Shown piece by piece: positions 53,675 through 62,448 of a DNA stretch of 64,000 bases. Within the stretch, counting starts at the first letter, position 1; the number at the start of each line of letters is the position of its first letter. The stretch comes from Flavobacteriaceae bacterium UBA7302. Lineage in GTDB: Bacteria > Bacteroidota > Bacteroidia > Flavobacteriales > Flavobacteriaceae. The notes under the pieces were generated by a model. It made no database searches. It was given only the letters and a program-made list of their open reading frames with translations, and was not told where the DNA came from. The position numbers and the translations under genes are program-made. Location of the stretch: contig DKQS01000011.1 in assembly GCA_002471825.1 (NCBI GenBank), positions 1-64,000 on the forward strand. Reading direction: 5' to 3'.

Positions 53675-55267
53675 ATGAGTTTTTTAACGGAAATTGAACG
53701 CAGACGAACCTTCGGAATTATATCGCATCCAGATGCGGGAAAAACGACTTTAACAGAGAAATTACTGCTATTTGGAGGCGCCATTCAAGAGGCAGGTGCC
53801 GTTAAAAACAACAAAATTAAAAAAGGTGCGACTTCCGACTTTATGGAAATTGAGCGCCAAAGAGGGATCTCTGTTGCTACTTCGGTTTTAGCATTCATCT
53901 ACAAGAACAAGAAAATTAACATTCTCGATACACCTGGTCACAAAGATTTTGCTGAAGATACTTTTCGGACACTTACTGCTGTAGATAGTGTGATTGTAGT
54001 GATTGATGTTGCCAAAGGAGTTGAGCCTCAAACAGAAAAACTTGTTGAGGTATGTAGAATGCGTAATATCCCCATGTTGGTATTTATCAACAAATTGGAT
54101 CGAGAAGGAAAAGATGCCTTCGACTTGTTGGATGAAGTAGAGCAAAAACTTGGTCTACGCGTAACACCAATGAGTTTCCCAATTGGTATGGGCTACGACT
54201 TTAAGGGTATATATAATATCTGGGAGAAAAAACTAAATCTCTTCTCGGGTGAAAACAAACAAAAGGTTTCGGAAGGAATTGAATTCGATGATATTGATAG
54301 TTCGGAATTAGACAAAACTGTAGGTGAAAGTGCTGCAGAAACACTGCGCGAAGAGTTGGAACTTATCGACGAAGTTTACCCAAAATTCAATAGCAATGAA
54401 TATTTGGAAGGGAATTTACAACCGGTATTTTTTGGTTCGGCCTTGAACAATTTCGGAGTGAAGGAATTGCTTGATGCCTTTATCGAGATTGCTCCTTCTC
54501 CACAGCCCAAAAAGGCGGAAGAAAGACAAGTAGATTCCAAAGAAAATAAAATGACCGGATTTGTGTTTAAAATCCATGCCAATATGGATCCCAAACACAG
54601 AGATCGTCTTGCCTTTGTAAAAATCGTTTCGGGGACTTTCAAAAGAAACACTCCCTACTTGCACGTTCGAAATAACAAAAAGGTAAAATTTTCGAGTCCG
54701 AATGCCTTCTTTGCAGAAAAGAAGGAAATCGTGGATGAATCTTTCCCGGGCGACATTGTAGGTTTACACGATACCGGAAACTTCAAAATTGGAGATACGC
54801 TTACGGAAGGTGAAGTTTTAAATTTTAAAGGTATTCCAAGCTTTTCACCAGAACACTTTCGTTATGTAAACAACGCTGACCCTATGAAGGCTAAGCAATT
54901 GTATAAAGGACTGGATCAGTTGATGGATGAAGGGGTTGCTCAATTATTTACCTTAGACGTGAACGGAAGAAAAGTTATCGGAACTGTAGGTGCACTTCAG
55001 TATGAAGTGATTCAATACCGATTGGAGCATGAATACGGTGCCAAATGCACCTATGAGAATCTTAACGTTCACAAGGCTTGTTGGGTAGAACCCGAAGACG
55101 AAAAAAATGATGAGTTCAAAGAATTTAAAAGAGTAAAACAACGTTATTTGGCTAAAGACAAACAAGGTAAGATGGTTTTTCTTGCCGACTCTGCTTTCAG
55201 CATTCAAATGACCCAACAAAAATATCCAACGGTAAAGTTGCATTTTACCAGTGAATACGATCAATAA
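53675..55267 (+). CDS. prfC: Peptide chain release factor 3
   Basis: 530 residues, full family length. GTPase that removes RF1/RF2 from the ribosome after termination. G1 SHPDAGKTTLTEKLL, G2 region RGISVATSVLAF, G3 DTPGHKDFAEDT, G4 NKLDREG, then domain II/III features including NAFFAEKKEIVDESFPGDIVGLHD and the C-terminal block ALQYEVIQYRLEHEYG. A TATCTTTG box (53650-53657) lies 18 bp upstream of the ATG. Elongation factor G is excluded by length and the RF3-specific C-terminus. Confidence 0.97.
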   Translation: MSFLTEIERRRTFGIISHPDAGKTTLTEKLLLFGGAIQEAGAVKNNKIKKGATSDFMEIERQRGISVATSVLAFIYKNKKINILDTPGHKDFAEDTFRTLTAVDSVIVVIDVAKGVEPQTEKLVEVCRMRNIPMLVFINKLDREGKDAFDLLDEVEQKLGLRVTPMSFPIGMGYDFKGIYNIWEKKLNLFSGENKQKVSEGIEFDDIDSSELDKTVGESAAETLREELELIDEVYPKFNSNEYLEGNLQPVFFGSALNNFGVKELLDAFIEIAPSPQPKKAEERQVDSKENKMTGFVFKIHANMDPKHRDRLAFVKIVSGTFKRNTPYLHVRNNKKVKFSSPNAFFAEKKEIVDESFPGDIVGLHDTGNFKIGDTLTEGEVLNFKGIPSFSPEHFRYVNNADPMKAKQLYKGLDQLMDEGVAQLFTLDVNGRKVIGTVGALQYEVIQYRLEHEYGAKCTYENLNVHKACWVEPEDEKNDEFKEFKRVKQRYLAKDKQGKMVFLADSAFSIQMTQQKYPTVKLHFTSEYDQ

Positions 55268-55274
55268 ATCAACT

Positions 55275-56837
55275 ATGAAAAAACTAATTGTTCTTATTTT
55301 TTGCCTTGCGAATCTTCAGCTGCTTAGCCAGACTAATGAAGTTTCTGAATTGGGCGGAAAGCTATTCAACAATAAAATACGTTTGAACTACATGTTGGTT
55401 CATCAGCCATTTAATGAGGTTAATTATCAGTTGGATCAAACCATGGGATTCATTGGTTTGAATTACAACATTCCCTTAAATGATTGGTTGTACACGGGTG
55501 CTGGATTTCATACGGCTATTACTGGTGACCAAGGCGGATTATTCACGCTGGGTGTGAATCTTGGAGTAAACTTCCCGATTTATAAAAACCTGTATTTTGA
55601 CGCCAATGTGCATTTCGGTGGCGGTGGTGGTTATCGATCCCTAGTAAATGGAGGCGGAATTATTTTCCCCAATACTGGTTTGCAGTATAAGAAGGATGAC
55701 TTTTCCTTCGGGGTACAATATGGCTATGTGAACTTTTTTACGGGGATTCAAAAAAGTGATAACTTTTCATTTTTTGTAGAAATCCCCACGAAATTCAATT
55801 ATGCCTCTTATGACCAGGCCCAAAAAGAATTTGCAGTTTCAAATATTGACCCTGAAAACTTCTGGAACAAACCGGCGGTGAAATCCGTTCAACAGGTAAC
55901 CTTTGATTTCTTTTTCCCTGTTGGAATGTCAAGAACCGATGCCAGTACCAATCCGCAATACCAACCCATCCGAAGAATGCTGTACATCATCGGATTTGAG
56001 TATCAGAAATATTTAAATCCAAATACCTTTATATATGCACACTTGGATACCATGTACAAAGGACTGACAGCAGGATTCATGGATTTGTTCTTCGGAATTG
56101 GTAAAAACTTTATCGAAACCAAATACGTCAACTTTTTCGCAAAAGCCGGAATTGGAGCGGCAGGCGGACGAATATTTCCCGAGGGAGGATTGACCATGTA
56201 TCCGAATGCTGGATTTGATGTTCGATTCTCAAAGAACTTTGGTTTGAGCTTCCATGGTGGTTACCACAGAGCCATCGGTGGAACTTTTGAAGCGTATACT
56301 GCTGGTGTTAGTTTGAAGTATTATACCCTGAGTGGTGGTATTTCAGATCCTTTCACAAACAAAAAAGTGCAAGCATTAAAAACACAAGGAATCGGAATAG
56401 CAGTTCAAAACCAAACCTATTTCGACGTAGCCAAATTTGGAATTCCTGATAGTGATTTGCAATTATTAGCCATTAAGATAGAATACGACCTTAACAAACG
56501 ATTTTATGTCTCTGGAGAAGCTTCCTTTGCCTATGAAGGGAAATCGGGAGGATATGCACATGGAATCTTCGGACTCGGAATTCGCAGTAACAAGTTCTTG
56601 AATGATAAAATCTCCTTATACGCCGAAGCAGCTGGTGGTGTGGCCGGTGGAGGTCGTGTAGATTCTGGAGAAGGAATCTTGGTTCGTCCGACGGTCGGAA
56701 TCAATTATCATATCAACAATGATTTCTCGCTAAATGCTTCTGCCGGACAAATGTGGTCACCTTTTGGAAATGTAAACTCATCAAACATCAACTTCGGGTT
56801 GAAATACAACCTATCAATAGTAAACGCAAAGAAATAA
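55275..56837 (+). CDS. Exported beta-rich protein with three internal repeats (outer-membrane barrel-like)
   Basis: 520 residues from ATG 55275 (signal peptide MKKLIVLIFCLANLQLLSQ; an upstream start at 55251 lies inside prfC). Three related segments of roughly 100 residues recur: ~25-165 (ANVHFGGGGGYRSLVNGGGI), ~250-365 (AKAGIGAAGGRIFPEGGLTM) and ~400-515 (AEAAGGVAGGGRVDSGEGIL). Each is followed by a conserved P-xx-G aromatic strand series such as YPNAGFDVRFSKNFGLSF. The glycine-rich hairpins and alternating strands suit an outer-membrane barrel. I do not recognise the family. Confidence 0.72.
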   Translation: MKKLIVLIFCLANLQLLSQTNEVSELGGKLFNNKIRLNYMLVHQPFNEVNYQLDQTMGFIGLNYNIPLNDWLYTGAGFHTAITGDQGGLFTLGVNLGVNFPIYKNLYFDANVHFGGGGGYRSLVNGGGIIFPNTGLQYKKDDFSFGVQYGYVNFFTGIQKSDNFSFFVEIPTKFNYASYDQAQKEFAVSNIDPENFWNKPAVKSVQQVTFDFFFPVGMSRTDASTNPQYQPIRRMLYIIGFEYQKYLNPNTFIYAHLDTMYKGLTAGFMDLFFGIGKNFIETKYVNFFAKAGIGAAGGRIFPEGGLTMYPNAGFDVRFSKNFGLSFHGGYHRAIGGTFEAYTAGVSLKYYTLSGGISDPFTNKKVQALKTQGIGIAVQNQTYFDVAKFGIPDSDLQLLAIKIEYDLNKRFYVSGEASFAYEGKSGGYAHGIFGLGIRSNKFLNDKISLYAEAAGGVAGGGRVDSGEGILVRPTVGINYHINNDFSLNASAGQMWSPFGNVNSSNINFGLKYNLSIVNAKK

Positions 56838-56876
56838 ACAATCGCTGATCAACAGCAAATAAGAAAAATAGAAAAA

Positions 56877-57806
56877 ATGGATAACGGAATTTATGCAAAA
56901 GTAACGACCCCAAAGGGAGTTATCACAGTGAAATTAGAACATGAAAAGACTCCAGGTACAGTAGGTAATTTTGTTGCCCTAGCTGAAGGAAATTTAGAAA
57001 ACGGAGCTAAACCACAGGGAACACCGTATTACAATGGATTGAAGTTTCACCGAGTAATTCCGGATTTCATGATTCAAGGTGGATGTCCTCTAGGCACTGG
57101 AACCGGAAATCCTGGGTATAAATTTGATGATGAATTTCACCCAGAATTAAAACACGATAGACCAGGAATAATTTCTATGGCGAATTCGGGTCCAGCTACC
57201 AATGGAAGTCAATTTTTCATTACCCATGTTGCCACGCCATGGTTGGACAATAAGCACACTGTTTTTGGAAATGTTGTTGAAGGTCAAGATGTAGTAGATG
57301 CCGTTGCGCAAGGCGACAGCATGGACATTGAAATTCTAAGAGTTGGTACTGAGGCTGAAAACTGGAATGCTGTTGAGGCTTTTCGAGTGTTTGAAGGTGC
57401 TAGAGCTGAAAGAGAAGCAGCCGAAAAGAAAAAAATGGAAGAGTTAATGGAAGAAGTAGCTGCAGGATTTGATAAAACGGATAGCGGATTACGCTACAAA
57501 ATCCTTCAAAAAGGAGAGGGTAAAAAAGCCACGAAAGGAAGCATGGTTTCTGTGCATTACAAAGGCCAATTGTTAGACGGAACCGTATTCGATTCTTCCT
57601 ACAAAAGACGTCAGCCAATCGATTTCAATTTAGGAATCGGACAGGTAATTTCTGGTTGGGATGAGGGAATTCAATTATTACAAGTGGGTGATAAAGCTCG
57701 TTTCGTAATCCCATCGAACTTAGCTTATGGTGAGCGCGGTGCAGGTGGCGTAATTCCACCAAATGCTACTTTAATTTTCGATGTAGAATTAATGAATGTA
57801 AAATAG
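56877..57806 (+). CDS. Cyclophilin-FKBP fusion peptidyl-prolyl isomerase
   Basis: 309 residues, no signal peptide, so cytoplasmic. Cyclophilin domain ~1-165: FHRVIPDFMIQGG, NGSQFFITHVATPWLDNKHTVFG. A helical linker ~170-195 (EREAAEKKKMEELMEE) leads to an FKBP domain ~198-309: VSVHYKGQLLDGTVFDSS, GIGQVISGWDEGI, RFVIPSNLAYGERGAGGVIPPNATLIFDVELM. Both active sites look intact. This dual foldase is typical of Flavobacteriia. A strong bidirectional terminator follows. Confidence 0.95.
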   Translation: MDNGIYAKVTTPKGVITVKLEHEKTPGTVGNFVALAEGNLENGAKPQGTPYYNGLKFHRVIPDFMIQGGCPLGTGTGNPGYKFDDEFHPELKHDRPGIISMANSGPATNGSQFFITHVATPWLDNKHTVFGNVVEGQDVVDAVAQGDSMDIEILRVGTEAENWNAVEAFRVFEGARAEREAAEKKKMEELMEEVAAGFDKTDSGLRYKILQKGEGKKATKGSMVSVHYKGQLLDGTVFDSSYKRRQPIDFNLGIGQVISGWDEGIQLLQVGDKARFVIPSNLAYGERGAGGVIPPNATLIFDVELMNVK

Positions 57807-57825
57807 ATTGAATTCAACAAACTAT

Positions 57826-57855
57826 AAAAAAGAGAGCCCTTAGGCTCTCTTTTTT
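57826..57855. terminator. Bidirectional intrinsic terminator
   Basis: The stem AAAAAGAGAGCC / GGCTCTCTTTTT with a 4-base loop serves the cyclophilin-FKBP gene and, on the minus strand, the sulfatase. Confidence 0.9.
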
Positions 57856-59160
57856 AGTTTCTAATATTCATGGCTTCCGTTTCAAGGAGGTCTTTTGCAG
57901 CTTGTTCTTCATTGGACAATGTACCATTGAGTAAATTGGTTCCTTCATATGGGTCGTTTTGAAGGTCATAAAAGCTTTCAGTACCATCATCATATTTAAT
58001 TAGTTTATATCTAGAATTTCGAATAGCATATCCAACTGCTCCACTATTATTATTTGCTTCTGCATAAATAACTTTTGAATCTGCTTGAGAGGAAGAAGTC
58101 GTGAATAAATCCTTAAAACTATAGCTATTATTTAAACTAGTCGTCGCTACTCCCGCGATTTCAGAAATGGTCGAAAACAAATCAGTTGATTGCACCAAAG
58201 AAGCTTCTCTTTCCCCTATTCGGTTCACACCATAACCGCTTACAAAAAGCGGTACATTAATTCCGCCTTGAAAGAGTGATCCCTTCGCACGTTGACGCTG
58301 ATAAGGAGATTGAACAACCTGATTTGGACTACCATTGTCACCAATAAAAATAATAACCGTATTATTTCGCTCTTCCACGGTAAGACTATTTAAAAACCTA
58401 CCAATTTCTGAATCCATCGCCTCAACGGCCGACATGTAATACGGTAACGGATTTGCATTGATAGACGCAATATCATCTGGTAAATTCCCCTGACTATGGA
58501 GGTTTGTTGGCGCCAAATGAAAAGGTGTGTGAGGCGCATTGAAAGCCAGCCATAAAAACCATGGTTTGCTTTGATTACCAACCCAATCGATTGATAAATC
58601 AACGAGTTTAGTAGTGGTGTATTCTGTGGTATTTGAAGTAGTACCATTTTCGGTTAAGTTCCAGCTTGTGTAAGAAGGAACCCCACCATTTAAAATACCA
58701 GCGTAGTAATCAATTCCCATGGTAATGGGATCAGAAGCATTATTTGACAAGTGCCATTTACCGATAATGGCGGTTGCATAATCAGCACCGTTTTCTTTAA
58801 ATATTTTTGAAGTGATGTTTCACTTGTTGAGATGTTATCCCCTACTTCAATAACATTGGTTTTAATTCCGTATTTACCTGTTAAAATTGATGCTCTCGTT
58901 GGAGTGCAAACAGGATAAGACCAGAAGTTATCAAAAGTGAGTCCTGAATTCATTAATGAGGTCAGATTTGGTGTGGAAGGTTTTACAGTACCCTCACTGA
59001 AATTCGGCATGGCATCTTTTCCCAAATCATCTGCAATGATTAAAAGAATATTGGGTTTGACCTCCAGTGTCGGTTCATTATTCATTGTTTCTTCCTCTGT
59101 AGCCGAGCTACAACCAACTCCGATAATAAGAATTAGTAGTAAATAGATTTTTTTAAACAT
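57854..59160 (-). pseudogene. Sulfatase lipoprotein broken by a single-base frameshift
   Basis: Two minus-strand frames together make one ~435-residue sulfatase. The first (59160 down to ~58798) gives a lipoprotein signal (LLLILIIGVGCSS), NILLIIADDLGKDA and the sulfatase signature CTPTRAS (Cys becomes formylglycine), GKYG. It then shifts after LQKYLK. The other frame resumes with ENGADYATAIIGKWHL, the expected next sulfatase block, and continues through NAPHTPFH, FIGDNGSP, KGSLFQGGINVPLF to the stop. One missing T in a run at 58796-58798 (one A in the coding strand) explains everything. All other motifs are intact, so the break is recent, a sequencing error, or a slippery on/off site. Confidence 0.88.
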
Positions 59161-59320
59161 AATTTAAATTTGGTTTCTCCTAATAGACCCTTGAAAATGA
59201 AAATAGTCTATTCGTGCCTATTAAAAATCAAAAATAAGTCTTCTACATTTCTGTTAACACGAGGCTATTAGCTTCTTGTTTTTTTGTATTCTTACAGGAT
59301 AAATACAACGTTTCAAAAAA

Positions 59321-59767
59321 ATGGAACCCATTAAAAAATACACTTTCGCCTTTGTCTTATCTCTAATGACAGTTTTCACCTCTTATTGTCAAGAAGAAGG
59401 AGGTAGAGGTAGTGATCGAACCGAGGATGAAACAAACAACTATGGTTATCGAGAAGTCTTGAGAGATATCAACCAATACCTAGAAACCTTTGATAATGGT
59501 TACTATGGACCATTAATCGTAGAGGATGGCTATATTTTCTGCACCATCAAAGATGGACGAAAATCTCGAATTCCAGTTGAAGAAATAGGTGAAGTTCGCA
59601 TGATGAAAAACGATGTTGGGGTAGCGATGTTCTGCGCTTCAGGAGATTGTGTGAAAGGGGTTACAGGGAGTTACTTTCCGAAAATGAGTTTTCGAACCTC
59701 TGGGAAATTTGATTACGATCCTCTGAAAAGCATGCTCGAAGAATTTGTTCTCCGGCTGAGAAACTGA
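59321..59767 (+). CDS. Small exported protein of unknown function
   Basis: 148 residues. Signal peptide up to about residue 24 (FAFVLSLMTVFTSYCQ), a short acidic Gly/Arg linker, then a compact domain (YGPLIVEDGYIFCTIKDGRK, VGVAMFCASGDCVKG). Two cysteines (MFCASGDC) could form a tight disulfide. The sequence is not recognised. It stands alone between the sulfatase remnant and the TPR lipoprotein gene. Confidence 0.7.
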   Translation: MEPIKKYTFAFVLSLMTVFTSYCQEEGGRGSDRTEDETNNYGYREVLRDINQYLETFDNGYYGPLIVEDGYIFCTIKDGRKSRIPVEEIGEVRMMKNDVGVAMFCASGDCVKGVTGSYFPKMSFRTSGKFDYDPLKSMLEEFVLRLRN

Positions 59768-59849
59768 CGAATCTTCAGAAATTTCGGGTGGAATGTAACA
59801 ACATGCCCTATTCTATCGTCTAATTTAAAAGCTTTTAAATTAATCAACC

Positions 59850-60527
59850 ATGAAATCCAAACTTCTACTATTCTTGGGGACAATTCTATTGTTCTCTTGT
59901 GGATCAAGCACAAACTCCGACGCATTTATATCAGAGGCATCAGGAAGGTATTTATTCAATGCGGATGAAATCCTGGAAGTATATTTTAAAGAAAAGGTAT
60001 TGTACATCAAGTGGCGTGCGAATGACGAATTAAAACCATTGAAGGTGAATGATTCCACGTTTTACTTGGCTGAACTCAATGAAAAAATGATTTTCAACAC
60101 CAAAAAGGAAGTCATCAATCTAGCGCCAAAAAAAGAACATGAAGGGGTCATTTATAAATTTGAAAAACTAGGAGAAGGTGAAAAAATACCAAGTGAATAT
60201 ATTGCTGAAGGAGATTTTACCAATGCCTTACTAGCCTATCAAAAAATTCAGAAAAAAGACTCGTTAAATCCCATTATTCGTCAGTGGACCATTAATAGAA
60301 TGGGATATGATTATATGAGGAAGCGAGAATATGAAAACGCTCTAGAGATATTTAAAATCAACAACAAACTGTATCCAAAAAGCTCCAATACTTTTGATAG
60401 CATGGCCGATGCTTACCTTCGTATGAAAGACACTACCAAGGCCATTGAGTATTACAAAAAAGCCCTGGCGATCAATCCGGAAAACAGAAGTTCCAAAAGA
60501 CAATTGAAGAAAATCACCAAAAAATAA
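59850..60527 (+). CDS. TPR-containing lipoprotein
   Basis: 225 residues. Lipoprotein signal MKSKLLLFLGTILLFSCGSS (lipobox LFSC). The middle is a small beta domain (~25-110) and the C-terminal part has two or three TPR-like helix pairs (YDYMRKREYENALEIFKINN, SMADAYLRMKDTTKAIEYYK KALAINPEN-type). Such proteins usually act as adaptors in the periplasm. The stop overlaps the next start by 1 bp. Confidence 0.82.
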   Translation: MKSKLLLFLGTILLFSCGSSTNSDAFISEASGRYLFNADEILEVYFKEKVLYIKWRANDELKPLKVNDSTFYLAELNEKMIFNTKKEVINLAPKKEHEGVIYKFEKLGEGEKIPSEYIAEGDFTNALLAYQKIQKKDSLNPIIRQWTINRMGYDYMRKREYENALEIFKINNKLYPKSSNTFDSMADAYLRMKDTTKAIEYYKKALAINPENRSSKRQLKKITKK

Positions 60528-61057
60528 TGGATCATTTAAGATATCCAATTGGGAAATTTGACGTTCCTCAACAAATCACTGAAAATCATGTAAAAGATTG
60601 GATTGAAGTCCTTGAGTTCTTTCCAACTCGACTAGAAAATTTGGTTAAAAACTTGAATGAGGAGCAACTAGACACTCCCTACAGAAATGGCGGATGGACA
60701 GTTCGTCAAGTGGTGCATCATTGTTCGGACAGCCATCACAATAGCTACCTTCGATTCAAATGGGCGCTTACTGAAGACACTCCAACAATCAAAGCGTATT
60801 TTGAAAAGAACTGGGCCGAATTAATTGATGCCAAGCATGCACCTATCGATATGTCGTTAGATCATTTAAAAGCCATACACTCCAAATTGGTCTACTTACT
60901 TAAGCGATTGTCAGAAGAGCAATTGAATCGAAAATTTATTCATCCTGAGAAAAACAGTGAGGTCTCATTAAAACAAAACATTGGTCAATATGCCTGGCAT
61001 TCAAACCATCATTATGCGCATATTGAAGAATTGTTGAAAAGAAAAAATTGGCTTTAA
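60527..61057 (+). CDS. YfiT-type DinB-superfamily thiol transferase
   Basis: 176 residues, four-helix bundle. Metal-binding histidines of the DinB fold: VRQVVHHCSDSHHNSY near 65 and YAWHSNHHYAHIEELL near 160. The opening LRYPIGKFDVPQ is typical of YfiT, a bacillithiol S-transferase family in Firmicutes and Bacteroidetes. Translationally coupled (1 bp) to the TPR lipoprotein. The thiol used here is not known. Confidence 0.88.
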   Translation: MDHLRYPIGKFDVPQQITENHVKDWIEVLEFFPTRLENLVKNLNEEQLDTPYRNGGWTVRQVVHHCSDSHHNSYLRFKWALTEDTPTIKAYFEKNWAELIDAKHAPIDMSLDHLKAIHSKLVYLLKRLSEEQLNRKFIHPEKNSEVSLKQNIGQYAWHSNHHYAHIEELLKRKNWL

Positions 61058-61088
61058 ATGATTACTTTTACCCTGTAAAAGATAATCC

Positions 61089-61553
61089 ATGAAAACAGCC
61101 CAAGAGTATTTTGATGAATACGCGGTTAGTCATCAAAATGAAACCAACCAACTTATTCACTATATCTGTGTACCATTGATCTTTTTCAGTGTTATTGGTC
61201 TATTGATGTCCATTCCCACTGGATTTTTAGAGGATACTTTTAAACTCTGCAATCCGCTTGTAGAAAACTGGGCCTTTATTGTTGGGATATTAATCGGCAT
61301 TTTTTACTTACGATTAGGCTTCTGGTATTTGGTAAAAATGATGTTTGTCATCATGGTTTCCATCATTTTAAACTTTTGGTTGGGCAATAATACCAATCTT
61401 TTATGGGCTTCCTTAATCATTTTTGTTTTGGCATGGATTGGTCAATTTTACGGCCATAAGGTGGAAGGGGCGAAACCTTCATTCCTAAAAGATTTAGAAT
61501 TCTTATTAATCGGTCCGCTTTGGGTCATTGAAAAATTAACAAAGAAATCATGA
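61089..61553 (+). CDS. DUF962/Mpo1-like membrane protein
   Basis: 154 residues. Conserved HQNETNQLIHYICVPLIFFS near 16-35, three to four hydrophobic helices, and the closing IGQFYGHKVEGAKPSFLKD. These two His motifs define the Mpo1/DUF962 family; yeast Mpo1 is an iron-dependent dioxygenase of 2-hydroxy fatty acids. Its stop overlaps csaA by 4 bp. Confidence 0.9.
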   Translation: MKTAQEYFDEYAVSHQNETNQLIHYICVPLIFFSVIGLLMSIPTGFLEDTFKLCNPLVENWAFIVGILIGIFYLRLGFWYLVKMMFVIMVSIILNFWLGNNTNLLWASLIIFVLAWIGQFYGHKVEGAKPSFLKDLEFLLIGPLWVIEKLTKKS

Positions 61554-61888
61554 GTTCTACCATTGCATTTGAAGATTTTTTAAAGGTTGATATCCGTGTG
61601 GGTACGATTATCGAAATCAATGATTTTCCAAAAGCCAGAAAACCGGCCTACCAACTTCACATTGATTTTGGAGATTTAGGTGTAAAAAAATCAAGCGCCC
61701 AGATTACAGATCTTTACTCAAAAGAAGAATTAATAAACCGTCAAGTAACGGCGATAGTAAATTTTAAACCAAGACAAATTGCAAACTTCTTGAGCGAAGT
61801 ATTAGTATTGGGTGTTTATAACAAAGAAGGCGAAGTGGTCTTATTGAAATCCGATAAGAAGATCACCAATGGCGAACAAGTTCGATAG
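61550..61888 (+). CDS. csaA: tRNA-binding/chaperone-like protein CsaA
   Basis: 112 residues, one OB-fold EMAP-II-like domain: FLKVDIRVGTIIEI, LHIDFGDLGVKKSSAQI, and VNFKPRQIANFLSEVLVLG. CsaA binds tRNA and has export-chaperone activity in Bacillus. Coupled by 4 bp to the DUF962 gene; its end is convergent with the YqaE/Pmp3-like gene on the minus strand. Confidence 0.93.
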   Translation: MSSTIAFEDFLKVDIRVGTIIEINDFPKARKPAYQLHIDFGDLGVKKSSAQITDLYSKEELINRQVTAIVNFKPRQIANFLSEVLVLGVYNKEGEVVLLKSDKKITNGEQVR

Positions 61889-61889
61889 C

Positions 61890-62048
61890 CTATCGATCTG
61901 GATTATTCAAGATAACCAAAGCTCCAATAACTCCCGGTATCCATCCGCAGAGTGTCAAGAGAAAAATTATAAAAAAAGAACCGCATCCTTTATCGATCAC
62001 CGATAAGGGTGGAAAGATGATGGCTAATAAAACGCGAAAGAATCCCAT
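61890..62048 (-). CDS. YqaE/Pmp3 family membrane peptide
   Basis: 52 residues: MGFFRVLLAIIFPPLSVIDK, then GCGSFFIIFLLTLCGWIPGV and IGALVILNNPDR. Two helices with the hallmark FPPLSV-x-xxxGCG and LLTLCGWIPGVIGA of the Pmp3/YqaE family, small stress-induced proteins tied to membrane potential and salt tolerance. A clear family match despite the small size. Convergent with csaA. Confidence 0.9.
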   Translation of the reverse strand: MGFFRVLLAIIFPPLSVIDKGCGSFFIIFLLTLCGWIPGVIGALVILNNPDR

Positions 62049-62115
62049 AGACTATTTTTGGTTGATTGCATCTATATGACGCTAACCACTCGCGTTTGTT
62101 ACAAAGATTTTATCC

Positions 62116-62319
62116 TTACTTCCGAGAACGTGTTGATAACCCAAAGGGCAAATACAAAGGGCAAACTCTTACCAAACTTGTCAATAATAAAATTCCGGCA
62201 ACTCCTAAAAATACAATTCCTAGTACTCCTTCAATCACATTAAAGTAGTAAAGAACCATAATTAAGATTGCTAATAACGAACGTACCAATCTGTCTCCTG
62301 GACCCATATTTTTTTTCAT
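62116..62319 (-). CDS. DUF2892 (YgaP-like transmembrane) protein
   Basis: 67 residues: MKKNMGPGDRLVRSLLAILI then two helices and CPLYLPFGLSTR. Matches the DUF2892 inner-membrane family (MKxNxGxxDRxxR, two TMs, CPLYxxxGxxT). Function unknown; often next to stress or rhodanese genes. It shares strand with the YqaE-like gene 68 bp on, possibly one transcript. Confidence 0.9.
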   Translation of the reverse strand: MKKNMGPGDRLVRSLLAILIMVLYYFNVIEGVLGIVFLGVAGILLLTSLVRVCPLYLPFGLSTRSRK

Positions 62320-62401
62320 GATTCTAAATTTTGATACTCAAAGGAAATCATTTCATTAGAAGTAGGATATGATATTTGTCATGCCAGTCTTCACAAAAAA
62401 A

Positions 62402-62425
62402 AAAATCCCGCACAAGCGGGATTTT
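62402..62425 (-). terminator. Intrinsic terminator of the peptidase gene
   Basis: The stem AAAATCCCGC / GCGGGATTTT with ACAA loop is preceded on the plus strand by an A-run, giving a U-run for the minus-strand transcript. Confidence 0.9.
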
Positions 62426-62448
62426 AAGATTGTTATTTATTGATTCCC

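Noticed and set aside
53888..54145. Minus-strand ORFs inside prfC and other housekeeping genes
   Set aside because: They are shadows of conserved coding sequence, with no independent signals.
58690..58750. Separate sulfatase gene starting at TTG 58750
   Set aside because: The frame upstream of it encodes the continuous sulfatase block ENGADYATAIIGKWHL, showing a frameshift rather than two genes.
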